A stretch of DNA of 11,100 bases from an uncultured Demequina sp. GTDB taxonomy: Bacteria > Actinomycetota > Actinomycetes > Actinomycetales > Demequinaceae. Numbering within the stretch: the stretch's first letter is position 1; each line of letters begins with the position of its first letter. This document shows positions 6,513 through 11,100 of this stretch, piece after piece. The translations under genes and the position numbers were made by a program. The DNA lies in the NCBI GenBank assembly GCA_937925595.1, contig CALALQ010000147.1, positions 1-11,100 on the forward strand. The letters run 5' to 3'. The notes below the pieces were generated by a model that was not told the origin of the DNA, did no database searches, and was given only the letters and a program-made list of their open reading frames with translations.

Positions 6513-7213
6513 TGGATTACGCAGCCAATCTCACCCAGGTGCGCGCTCGCATCCACTCCGCGGAGGCCGCATGCGGCAGGGCCGGCGCGGGGGTGCGCCT
6601 GCTTGTTGCCACCAAGTTCTGGGGGCCCGACGCTGTGGTCGCCGCGGTGCGCGCCGGCGCCTCGCTCGTGGGCGAGAGTCGGATGCAGGAACTCGCGGAG
6701 AAGGGTCCGGCGCTCAAGGCGGCGGGCGCCAAGATCCACGTGATCGGCCAGCTGCAGCGCAACAAGGCGCAGATCGCGGTGCGGTATGCGGACTGCGTGC
6801 AGACCGTGGACTCTCTCGCTCTCGCCGAGCGCCTGTCCCGCCTCAGCCTCGAGGCAGAGCGCGACCTCGATGTGATGATCCAAGTCAACGTCTCGGGAGA
6901 GGAGTCCAAGGCCGGGGTGACGCCTGACGAGGCCCTTGACCTGGCGTCGGCCGTCCAGGCGCTGCCGGGGCTGACGGTGACCGGCTTCATGACGATTGGG
7001 CTGAACTCGCGCGAAGAGGCGCCGGTGCGCGAGGGCTACGCCGCCCTGCGCGCGATTCGCGACAAGGCGCTCATCCTCAGCGAGCGAGGGACGCTGGATC
7101 TGTCGAGCGCGTGGGAGCTGTCGATGGGCATGTCCAATGACCTCGAGTGGGCGATCGCAGAGGGCGCGACCATGGTGCGCGTGGGCACCGCCGTGATGGG
7201 TCGCCGCGACTAG
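6512..7213 (+). CDS. yggS: YggS-family pyridoxal-phosphate homeostasis protein (PLPBP)
   Basis: A 233-residue single-domain fold III PLP-binding protein, thought to hold and deliver PLP and to affect amino-acid pools; it has no proven catalysis. The PLP lysine is K35 in [10 protein letters not shown]. Other family motifs are VGESRMQEL (53-61, normally GENR or GENY), [10 protein letters not shown] (76-85), [11 protein letters not shown] (125-135), GFMTIG (158-163), [13 protein letters not shown] (203-215) and [10 protein letters not shown] (221-230). The start ATG overlaps the ybaK stop. In many actinobacteria a yggS homologue lies between ftsZ and sepF; this one does not. The gene is followed by an 85-bp gap with repressor-like operators. 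The identification is secure. Confidence 0.95.
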   Translation: MDYAANLTQVRARIHSAEAACGRAGAGVRLLVATKFWGPDAVVAAVRAGASLVGESRMQELAEKGPALKAAGAKIHVIGQLQRNKAQIAVRYADCVQTVDSLALAERLSRLSLEAERDLDVMIQVNVSGEESKAGVTPDEALDLASAVQALPGLTVTGFMTIGLNSREEAPVREGYAALRAIRDKALILSERGTLDLSSAWELSMGMSNDLEWAIAEGATMVRVGTAVMGRRD

Positions 7214-7214
7214 T

Positions 7215-7232
7215 TGTCAAGGTCACTTGACA
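7215..7232 (+). promoter_or_regulatory. operator copy 1, palindrome TGTCAAG-GTCA-CTTGACA
   Basis: An 18-bp perfect inverted repeat (7-bp arms, 4-bp centre) just after the yggS stop. It is repeated identically at 7261-7278. Its right arm contains TTGACA (7227-7232), which can serve as a -35 hexamer. It is the likely binding site of the XRE regulator encoded at 7484-7675. Confidence 0.7.
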
Positions 7233-7255
7233 TGTCCCGCGATGTCAAGCATCCT
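7227..7255 (+). promoter_or_regulatory. candidate promoter TTGACA-N17-CATCCT
   Basis: A consensus -35 (7227-7232) and a -10-like CATCCT (7250-7255) separated by exactly 17 bp. The -35 sits in operator 1 and the -10 in the middle of operator 2, so repressor binding would block it. It would give a 5' UTR of about 35-40 nt before the ATG at 7299, consistent with the Shine-Dalgarno used there. Confidence 0.5.
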
Positions 7256-7260
7256 TGTCA
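7243..7260 (+). promoter_or_regulatory. operator copy 2, imperfect palindrome TGTCAAG-CATC-CTTGTCA
   Basis: The same 7-4-7 layout as copies 1 and 3, with one mismatch in the right arm (CTTGTCA against CTTGACA) and a different 4-bp centre. It is directly contiguous with copy 3. Confidence 0.6.
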
Positions 7261-7278
7261 TGTCAAGGTCACTTGACA
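7261..7278 (+). promoter_or_regulatory. operator copy 3, identical to copy 1
   Basis: A second exact copy of TGTCAAGGTCACTTGACA, starting 46 bp after copy 1 and ending 20 bp before the ATG at 7299. It lies in the probable leader of the cassette, next to the Shine-Dalgarno. Confidence 0.7.
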
Positions 7279-7298
7279 CTCGCGACAAGGAGAACACC

Positions 7299-7484
7299 AT
7301 GGACAACCCGACCGCCGCCAAGCTCGCCCCCCTGTGGGTGGCACTGCTCGCCTTCTTCTTCATTCGCGGACTGGGCAGCGACGCATTCACCGAGGTGAGC
7401 ACCTACCTGGGCATCCTCGCGGGTGCGGCCGTCGCGCTCACCGCGTGGTTCATCGCTCGCAAGCGTGGGCGCACGGAGGGCTGA
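7299..7484 (+). CDS. small two-TM membrane protein of the XRE cassette
   Basis: A 61-residue protein with two predicted membrane helices (about 8-26 and 36-54) and a basic C-terminal tail (ARKRGRTEG). I do not recognise a named family. The start ATG at 7299 has AAGGAG (7286-7291) in front; an in-frame ATG at 7227 lies within the operator region and is rejected. The stop overlaps the ATG of the XRE regulator (TGATG), so the two are translationally coupled. It is the first gene of a three-gene unit in which a small cytoplasmic repressor is flanked by membrane proteins, an arrangement often seen with short XRE regulators of this type. The function is unknown. Confidence 0.8.
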   Translation: MDNPTAAKLAPLWVALLAFFFIRGLGSDAFTEVSTYLGILAGAAVALTAWFIARKRGRTEG

Positions 7485-7675
7485 TGCGCAACGACGTCCG
7501 CGAACTCAGGGAGCGCAGGGGCCTGTCTCAGGCCGCGCTCGGCGAGGCCCTGGGAGTTTCGCGACAGACCGTGAACTCGATTGAGACGGGAAAGTACGAC
7601 CCCTCTCTCCCGCTCGCCTTCGCCATCGCCAAGCTTTTCGAGACCACCATTGAGGAGATCTTCCATGTCGACTAA
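7484..7675 (+). CDS. short XRE-family transcriptional regulator
   Basis: A 63-residue DNA-binding protein that is essentially one helix-turn-helix domain. It has RELRERRGLSQAALGEALGV (6-25), the recognition helix SRQTVNSIETGKYDPSL (26-42) and the typical end AIAKLFETTIEEIFHVD (47-63). This matches the small Cro/CI-like regulators that are usually encoded beside DUF2178-type membrane proteins. It starts within the stop of the preceding gene and its 3' end overlaps the next gene by 11 nt, so all three are translated together. The three 18-bp palindromes at 7215-7278 are its obvious candidate targets, implying negative autoregulation; that is inference. There is no ligand domain, so the inducing signal is unclear and may come from the membrane partners. 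Confidence 0.92.
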   Translation: MRNDVRELRERRGLSQAALGEALGVSRQTVNSIETGKYDPSLPLAFAIAKLFETTIEEIFHVD

Positions 7676-8072
7676 GCCCACGAGCCTGCTCGCCAAGATC
7701 GCCGGACTCGTGTCTGGCGCCGCAGCACTGACCATCATCGCGATCGTCGCCAATGCGGCAGGCCGCGAGGGCTTTGCCCGGGGTGCAGTCGTGGGCGGCG
7801 CGATCACACTGCTCGCCATTGCCGCGCTGTGGATTCGCGGTGCGCGCGGAGGCACGGCAGCGCGCCTCGCAAGCGGCCTTGCCGATGAACGCGAGCGCGG
7901 CCTGTCCCGCGAGGCCGGCGCCGACGCAGCCGGCGCGATGATCGTCGCCGGAGTCGCGGGTGCGATCTGGTCGCTCTACGACGCCCCTGCCATCGCGGTT
8001 GCGGGAATCGTGCTGTGGGCCGGGCTGCTGACCTTCCTTGTCAGCCTGTTCATTCGCTCTCGCCGCGGCTGA
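7665..8072 (+). CDS. DUF2178-like four-TM membrane protein
   Basis: A 135-residue protein with about four membrane helices (roughly 8-28, 39-58, 89-108 and 112-130). Between helices 2 and 3 is ADERERGLSREAGADAAG, which resembles the conserved DER-containing loop of DUF2178 proteins that accompany short XRE regulators. The start ATG at 7665 lies inside the end of the regulator gene (11-nt overlap) with GAGGAG at 7652-7657. An in-frame ATG at 7581 would add a low-complexity serine/proline/arginine stretch and is rejected. It is the last gene of the cassette; the next gene follows after 48 nt with its own -10 element. The function is not known; a role as membrane sensor or target of the regulator is a guess. 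Confidence 0.78.
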   Translation: MSTKPTSLLAKIAGLVSGAAALTIIAIVANAAGREGFARGAVVGGAITLLAIAALWIRGARGGTAARLASGLADERERGLSREAGADAAGAMIVAGVAGAIWSLYDAPAIAVAGIVLWAGLLTFLVSLFIRSRRG

Positions 8073-8109
8073 GTTCGCGCACCCTGTCGAAACCACCAAT
8101 CGCCGTTCG

Positions 8110-8115
8110 TAGAGT
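8110..8115 (+). promoter_or_regulatory. -10 element TAGAGT for the YCII gene
   Basis: TAGAGT ends 5 nt before the ATG at 8121, and no Shine-Dalgarno is present. The spacing is one base shorter than at the other leaderless-looking genes here. Confidence 0.5.
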
Positions 8116-8120
8116 GGAAC

Positions 8121-8453
8121 ATGACTAACTATCTGCTTGCGATGTACTACCCGCAGTCCGCTGACGCGGTGCCCGACAACCTCGACGAGATCATGGCTCG
8201 CGTCAATGCGCTCACCGACCGCATGCGCGACCAAGGAGCGCTCGTGTGGACCGGCGGCCTCGATTACCAGGCAAGCGTGGTCCGCGCAGGCGAGCCTCCG
8301 CTCGTCACCACCGGCCCGTACCTCGAGACCAACGAGGCGCTTGGCGGCTTCTGGATCATCAGCGCGGGCTCGCCCGACGCTGCGCAGGCTTGGGCTGCCG
8401 ACGCCAGCGAGGCGACGGGCCTGCCTATCGAGGTCCGCGCCTTCCAGGGCTGA
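8121..8453 (+). CDS. YCII-domain (YciI/DGPF-type) protein
   Basis: A 110-residue ferredoxin-like-fold protein of the YCII family. It begins MTNYLLAMYYP, has the family's central histidine/aspartate region replaced by ALVWTGGLDYQ (40-50), and carries VTTGPYLETNEALGGFWII (60-78), the counterpart of the DGPF-E-KE-GGYYI motif. A C-terminal PIEVRAF strand closes the fold. Such proteins are often encoded next to an ECF sigma factor, but none is visible here. The biochemical role of most members is unknown; some are enzymes acting on small metabolites. It is a single-gene unit between the XRE cassette and the VIT1 gene. The iron box of the next gene starts 10 nt after its stop. Confidence 0.88.
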   Translation: MTNYLLAMYYPQSADAVPDNLDEIMARVNALTDRMRDQGALVWTGGLDYQASVVRAGEPPLVTTGPYLETNEALGGFWIISAGSPDAAQAWAADASEATGLPIEVRAFQG

Positions 8454-8462
8454 TTCGCCGGT

Positions 8463-8481
8463 TTAGGCGAGGCTCACCTTC
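8463..8481 (+). promoter_or_regulatory. DtxR/IdeR-type iron box upstream of the VIT1 gene
   Basis: The sequence TTAGGCGAGGCTCACCTTC matches the degenerate DtxR/IdeR consensus TWAGGTWAGSCTWACCTWA at 15 of 19 positions. The core AGGCGAG-G-CTCACCT is a near-perfect dyad with one mismatch between arms. Relative to the predicted start of transcription at 8518 it covers about -55 to -37, just upstream of or overlapping the -35 region. That position fits activation by metal-loaded regulator, as known for iron-storage genes, though repression is also possible. Confidence 0.65.
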
Positions 8482-8505
8482 CTAGCCTGGCTTCGACGGC
8501 GTTCG

Positions 8506-8511
8506 TACGCT
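8506..8511 (+). promoter_or_regulatory. -10 element TACGCT for the leaderless VIT1 gene
   Basis: TACGCT ends 6 nt before the ATG at 8518, with no Shine-Dalgarno. There is no good -35 hexamer at the usual spacing, which would suit a promoter that needs an activator at the adjacent iron box. Confidence 0.55.
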
Positions 8512-8517
8512 GGTGAC

Positions 8518-9228
8518 ATGGACGCCGCCCCGGAATGGAATGGACCTGACGAAGACAAGGTCACCTCACGGCTGAACTGGCTGCGTGCGGGCGTGCTCGG
8601 TGCCAACGACGGCATCGTCTCGATCGCCGCGCTGCTCGTTGGTGTGGCGGCGGCGGATCCTCCCGCTGGAGTCATCGCCACGGCCGCTGCCGCAGGCATT
8701 GCCGCTGGCGCCCTGTCGATGGGCATCGGCGAATATGTCTCGGTGTCCTCGCAGCGTGACGCAGAACGAGCACAACTCAAGCGCGAGGCGGCATGGCAGG
8801 CCGCGAGGCCCGAATGGGAGCTCGAGCAGCTCGTGCGACTCAACATGGAGACCGGCATGAGCGAGGAGACCGCTCGTCGTGCCGCTCAAGAGCAGCACGA
8901 CCACGATCCCCTCTCGATTCACGCCAAGATGCATCTGGGAATTGACCCCGACGAACTTGTGAATCCGTGGCAAGCGGGCCTTGCCTCGCTGATCGCGTTC
9001 ACGGCTGGAGGCGCCTTCCCCCTGCTGACGATGCTGCTGTTCTCGGATTCCCTGAGGATTCCCACGACGTTTGCGATCGTCATCGTGGCGCTTGCCGTCA
9101 CCGGGTGGACGTCGGCCCGCCTTGGTCACGCAAACCGACTGCGCGGCGTCGCCCGCAACGTGGGCGGCGGCACCCTCGCCATGGTCATCACCTACGGCGT
9201 GGGCTCGCTCTTTGGCGCGGTTGTCTAG
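8518..9228 (+). CDS. VIT1/CCC1-family iron/manganese transporter
   Basis: A 236-residue membrane protein of the vacuolar iron transporter family, which exports cytosolic Fe2+ or Mn2+ (into vacuoles in plants and yeast; across the plasma membrane in bacteria, by inference). The first helix has LRAGVLGANDGIVS (22-35) with the conserved Asp at D31. The second ends in GALSMGIGEYVSVSSQRDAE (64-83) with the conserved Met/Glu residues. The acidic, histidine-containing cytosolic region (about 91-145, including EEQ/HDHD-type residues) fits the family's metal-binding domain. Three further helices follow (about 151-175, 179-199 and 213-235). The start ATG at 8518 is supported by the -10 element 6 nt upstream. 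An iron box precedes it, matching the predicted substrate. It is convergent with the lipoate-ligase gene, with 3 nt between stop codons. Confidence 0.93.
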   Translation: MDAAPEWNGPDEDKVTSRLNWLRAGVLGANDGIVSIAALLVGVAAADPPAGVIATAAAAGIAAGALSMGIGEYVSVSSQRDAERAQLKREAAWQAARPEWELEQLVRLNMETGMSEETARRAAQEQHDHDPLSIHAKMHLGIDPDELVNPWQAGLASLIAFTAGGAFPLLTMLLFSDSLRIPTTFAIVIVALAVTGWTSARLGHANRLRGVARNVGGGTLAMVITYGVGSLFGAVV

Positions 9229-9231
9229 GGG

Positions 9232-10287
9232 CTAGGGCACAAGACCTATCCACTGCGGCGTGCCAAAGCGACTAGCGACGAGTCCGCGCGCCTCCATGTA
9301 TTCCTCCTGGGTGACGCCGCCGGGACGGGTGTCATAGCGCGTAGCGAAGTAGCTCAGGAGCGAGTCGATGATCGCCTCTCGCGTCATTCCCGTCTGGCTG
9401 CGCAGCGGGTCCACACGCTTGTTGGCGCTCGCGGTGCCCTTGTCGGAGAGCTTCTCGCGGCCAATCCGCAGCACCTCCGTCATAGCGGTCGCGTCGATGT
9501 CGTACGCCATGGTCACATGGTGCAGCACCGCCCCAGAGGCGTAGCGCTTCTGCGCCGCCCCGGCGATCTTGCCCATGGGCGAGGCAATGTCATTGAGCGG
9601 CACGTAGTTCGCGTGAATGCCCAGCTCGCGCAACGCGCCAATGACCCAGTCGTCGAGGAACGCATAGGACTTCTCGAAGCTCAGCCCTTCGACAAGTGAG
9701 GCGGGCGCATACAGCGAGTAGGTGATGGTGTTGCCAGGCTGGATGAACATCGCGCCGCCGCCGGAGACGCGTCGGGTGACGGTGATGTCATGCTTCTGAA
9801 CGCCAAGGGGGTCCACCTCATTGCGGATCGACTGGAACGAGCCGATCACCACCGCGTTCCGCTCCCATTCCCACACGCGCAGGGTGGGTCCGCGGCGCCC
9901 CTCCCCCACGGCCCGCGCGAGCACGTCATCGAGCGCCATCTGCAGGTGCGGCTCGCGCGGCTTGTCGTGGATGATGTCGAACTTGTGGTCGTGCCAACCG
10001 GTGGCGTGGCCAAGGGCACGTCGTACGGCAATCGCCACAGCGTCGGGCGTGAAGCCCACCATGGTCGCCTCAAGACCCAACGCGACGGCCACGCGTGCCT
10101 GGAGCTCCGCAACGCTGGCCGACGCTGGCGCGCCAATGAGCGACGCGTTGACGTCATGGATCGCCTCGGCGGGCTCCAGGAAGAAGTCGCCCGAGATGAT
10201 CGCCTCGACGATCTCCTCGCGGTCCTCGTCGAGCTCGATATCGGCGACGACGAGCTTGCCGTCGGGGACCTTGTATTCGCCGTGCAT
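9232..10287 (-). CDS. lplA: lipoate-protein ligase, accessory domain fused N-terminally
   Basis: A 351-residue enzyme predicted to attach lipoate (or a related acyl group) to lipoyl domains of 2-oxoacid dehydrogenases and GcvH. Residues 1-95 (MHGEYKVPDGKLVVADIELD, then SGDFFLEP) resemble the small accessory domain that in E. coli LplA is C-terminal and in Thermoplasma is the separate LplB. The catalytic domain follows at about 105-350: VWEWERNAVVIGSFQS (138-153), TRRVSGGGAM (171-180), PGNTITYSLY (194-203 region) and the lysine motif GKIAGAAQKR (K240). I prefer the ATG at 10287, which gives the familiar MHGEYKVP start; an ATG three codons upstream (10296) is possible. CACAAT ends 7 nt before it. 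Its start lies 20 nt after the cimA stop, so co-transcription with cimA is likely. Confidence 0.87.
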   Translation of the reverse strand: MHGEYKVPDGKLVVADIELDEDREEIVEAIISGDFFLEPAEAIHDVNASLIGAPASASVAELQARVAVALGLEATMVGFTPDAVAIAVRRALGHATGWHDHKFDIIHDKPREPHLQMALDDVLARAVGEGRRGPTLRVWEWERNAVVIGSFQSIRNEVDPLGVQKHDITVTRRVSGGGAMFIQPGNTITYSLYAPASLVEGLSFEKSYAFLDDWVIGALRELGIHANYVPLNDIASPMGKIAGAAQKRYASGAVLHHVTMAYDIDATAMTEVLRIGREKLSDKGTASANKRVDPLRSQTGMTREAIIDSLLSYFATRYDTRPGGVTQEEYMEARGLVASRFGTPQWIGLVP

Positions 10288-10294
10288 GGTCCCC

Positions 10295-10300
10295 ATTGTG
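10295..10300 (-). promoter_or_regulatory. weak -10-like CACAAT before lplA
   Basis: CACAAT on the minus strand ends 7 nt before the preferred ATG at 10287 and overlaps the alternative ATG at 10296. It is the weakest member of the -10 series in this window; read-through from cimA may be the main source of expression. Confidence 0.3.
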
Positions 10301-10307
10301 CTGTGGT

Positions 10308-11100
10308 TTACGGGTTAGGCGTGACGTCCAGCTTCAGCAGGCCGTAGAGCAGCGCGTCGGTGAGCGCCTCCCACGAGGCCTCGATGATGTTGGGGCCAAC
10401 GCCAACCGTGCGCCACGACATGCCGGTCTCGGAGTCGACCGTGGTGATGAGCACGCGCGTCACGGCGTCCGTGCCGTGTGCAGCGTCCATGATGCGCACC
10501 TTGAAGTCGACGAGTTCGAAGCGAGAGATCTCCGGGTACACAGCCGTAAGCGACGTGCGCAGCGCGTGGTCGAGCGCGTTGACCGGGCCATTGCCCTCGC
10601 CCACCGTGATGGAGCGCGTGCCGCCCCCAGCGTGGAGCTTGATGACCGCCTCGGCGTCGGCGTCGTTGGGGTTGCCGGGCGCGGAGGAGACGCGAACACG
10701 CCACGACTCGACCTCCCAGTACTTGGGCGCCTGCCCCATCTCGCTGCGGAGCACCAGTTCGAAGGAGGCGTCAGCGGCGTCATAGGTGTAGCCGGCAGCC
10801 TCCGCGTTCTTGATGCGCTCGGTCACTCGACCCAGCAGCTCTCCCTGGCCGCTGAGGTCGAAGCCCAGCTCGCGGCCCTTGAGCTCGACGGACGCGCGAC
10901 CCGCCATCTCCGAGACCAGCATGCGCATGTCATTGCCCACGTACTCGGGGCGAGTGTGCTGGTAGAGGTCCGGGTCCACCTTGATCGCGGATGCGTGAAG
11001 GCCGGCCTTGTGTGCGAACGCGGAGGCGCCAACGTACGGCTGGCGCACGAACGGCGCAATGTTCGTGATCTCGGAGATCGCGTGCCCGATGCGCGTCGCC
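10308..11100 (-). CDS. cimA: citramalate synthase, C-terminal 263 residues (runs off the right edge)
   Basis: The C-terminal half of an enzyme of the 2-isopropylmalate synthase/homocitrate synthase superfamily. The closest match by eye is CimA-type citramalate synthase, which condenses pyruvate and acetyl-CoA toward 2-oxobutyrate and isoleucine. Visible are the barrel-end motif GASAFAHKAGLHASAIKVDP, then NDMRMLVSEMAGRASVELKG, a linker with GYTYDAADASFELVLR, and the C-terminal regulatory LeuA-dimer-type domain (GEGNGPVNALDHALR, DFKVRIMDAAHGTDAVTRV, WRTVGVGPNIIEASWEAL). The full family is about 520-540 residues, so the catalytic N-terminus lies outside the window. The TAA stop at 10308-10310 is followed after 20 nt by lplA on the same strand. 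Plain LeuA is less likely because the GHAISEITN-to-HKAGLHASA region and the tail read like CimA. Confidence 0.93.
   Translation of the reverse strand, partial: ATRIGHAISEITNIAPFVRQPYVGASAFAHKAGLHASAIKVDPDLYQHTRPEYVGNDMRMLVSEMAGRASVELKGRELGFDLSGQGELLGRVTERIKNAEAAGYTYDAADASFELVLRSEMGQAPKYWEVESWRVRVSSAPGNPNDADAEAVIKLHAGGGTRSITVGEGNGPVNALDHALRTSLTAVYPEISRFELVDFKVRIMDAAHGTDAVTRVLITTVDSETGMSWRTVGVGPNIIEASWEALTDALLYGLLKLDVTPNP

Noticed and set aside
7214..7278. The repeated palindromes as a short CRISPR or integration site
   Set aside because: Only three 18-bp units with unequal spacing (10 bp, then 0 bp) and strong internal dyad symmetry next to an XRE gene, which fits operators and not CRISPR or att sites.
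7227..7301. In-frame ATG at 7227 as an earlier start for the small membrane protein
   Set aside because: It lies inside operator copy 1, has no ribosome binding site, and would encode the operator repeats; ATG 7299 has a good Shine-Dalgarno.
8455..8471. Short hairpin TCGCC-ggttta-GGCGA after the YCII gene as a terminator
   Set aside because: Only a 5-bp stem with no T-run after it, and it overlaps the much better iron-box match.
9225..9235. CTAG-GGG-CTAG repeat between the VIT1 and lplA stops
   Set aside because: It is produced by the two convergent TAG stop codons; too short to form a meaningful terminator.

Overview
The window is very densely coding, high-GC DNA with almost no space between genes. 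It looks like an actinobacterial chromosome, most likely order Micrococcales. The pointers are a fumarylacetoacetate-hydrolase-family gene directly upstream of gltX, a family annotated as 3-methyladenine DNA glycosylase that I know from actinobacteria, an actinobacterial-type lipoate ligase, a DtxR/IdeR-like iron box, and frequent leaderless gene starts. I see no rRNA, tRNA, CRISPR array, insertion sequence, phage gene or intergenic stretch over 100 bp. The two edge genes (gltX at the left, cimA at the right) are cut by the window.

Layout. 1-1631, minus strand: FAA-hydrolase-family enzyme followed by gltX. 1689-4240, plus strand: a ClbS/DfsB-like protein overlapping by 4 nt a DUF418-like polytopic membrane protein, then a stand-alone squalene-cyclase-like alpha-alpha-toroid protein. 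4233-4646, minus: Arr, a rifamycin ADP-ribosyltransferase. 4672-5538, plus: a protein of the family annotated as 3-methyladenine DNA glycosylase. 5529-5987, minus: RNase HI. 6015-7213, plus: a YbaK-type Cys-tRNA(Pro) deacylase and a YggS-type PLP homeostasis protein in an ATGA overlap. 7299-8072, plus: a three-gene cassette (small membrane protein, XRE repressor, DUF2178-like membrane protein) behind three copies of an 18-bp palindrome. 8121-8453, plus: YCII-domain protein. 8518-9228, plus: VIT1-family iron/manganese transporter behind an iron box. 9232-11100, minus: lipoate-protein ligase and citramalate synthase.

The most distinctive signals are regulatory. Genes that lack a Shine-Dalgarno sequence repeatedly carry a TANNNT-like -10 hexamer ending 6 nt before the start codon (seven genes exactly, one at 5 nt, one at 7 nt), as expected for leaderless transcripts. 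Genes with a clear Shine-Dalgarno (gltX, arr, 7299, 7665) do not fit this pattern. The XRE cassette has a three-operator control region overlapping a plausible promoter, which suggests autorepression. The VIT1 gene has a good match to the DtxR/IdeR box next to its promoter.

Functionally this is mostly housekeeping (tRNA charging and editing, PLP balance, RNase H, lipoylation, isoleucine precursor synthesis) mixed with resistance and stress genes (Arr, ClbS-like, the glycosylase-like protein, iron storage or efflux). I see no convincing evidence of a wholly new multi-gene system. The XRE cassette and the uncharacterised 1689-4240 plus-strand group are the best candidates for follow-up.
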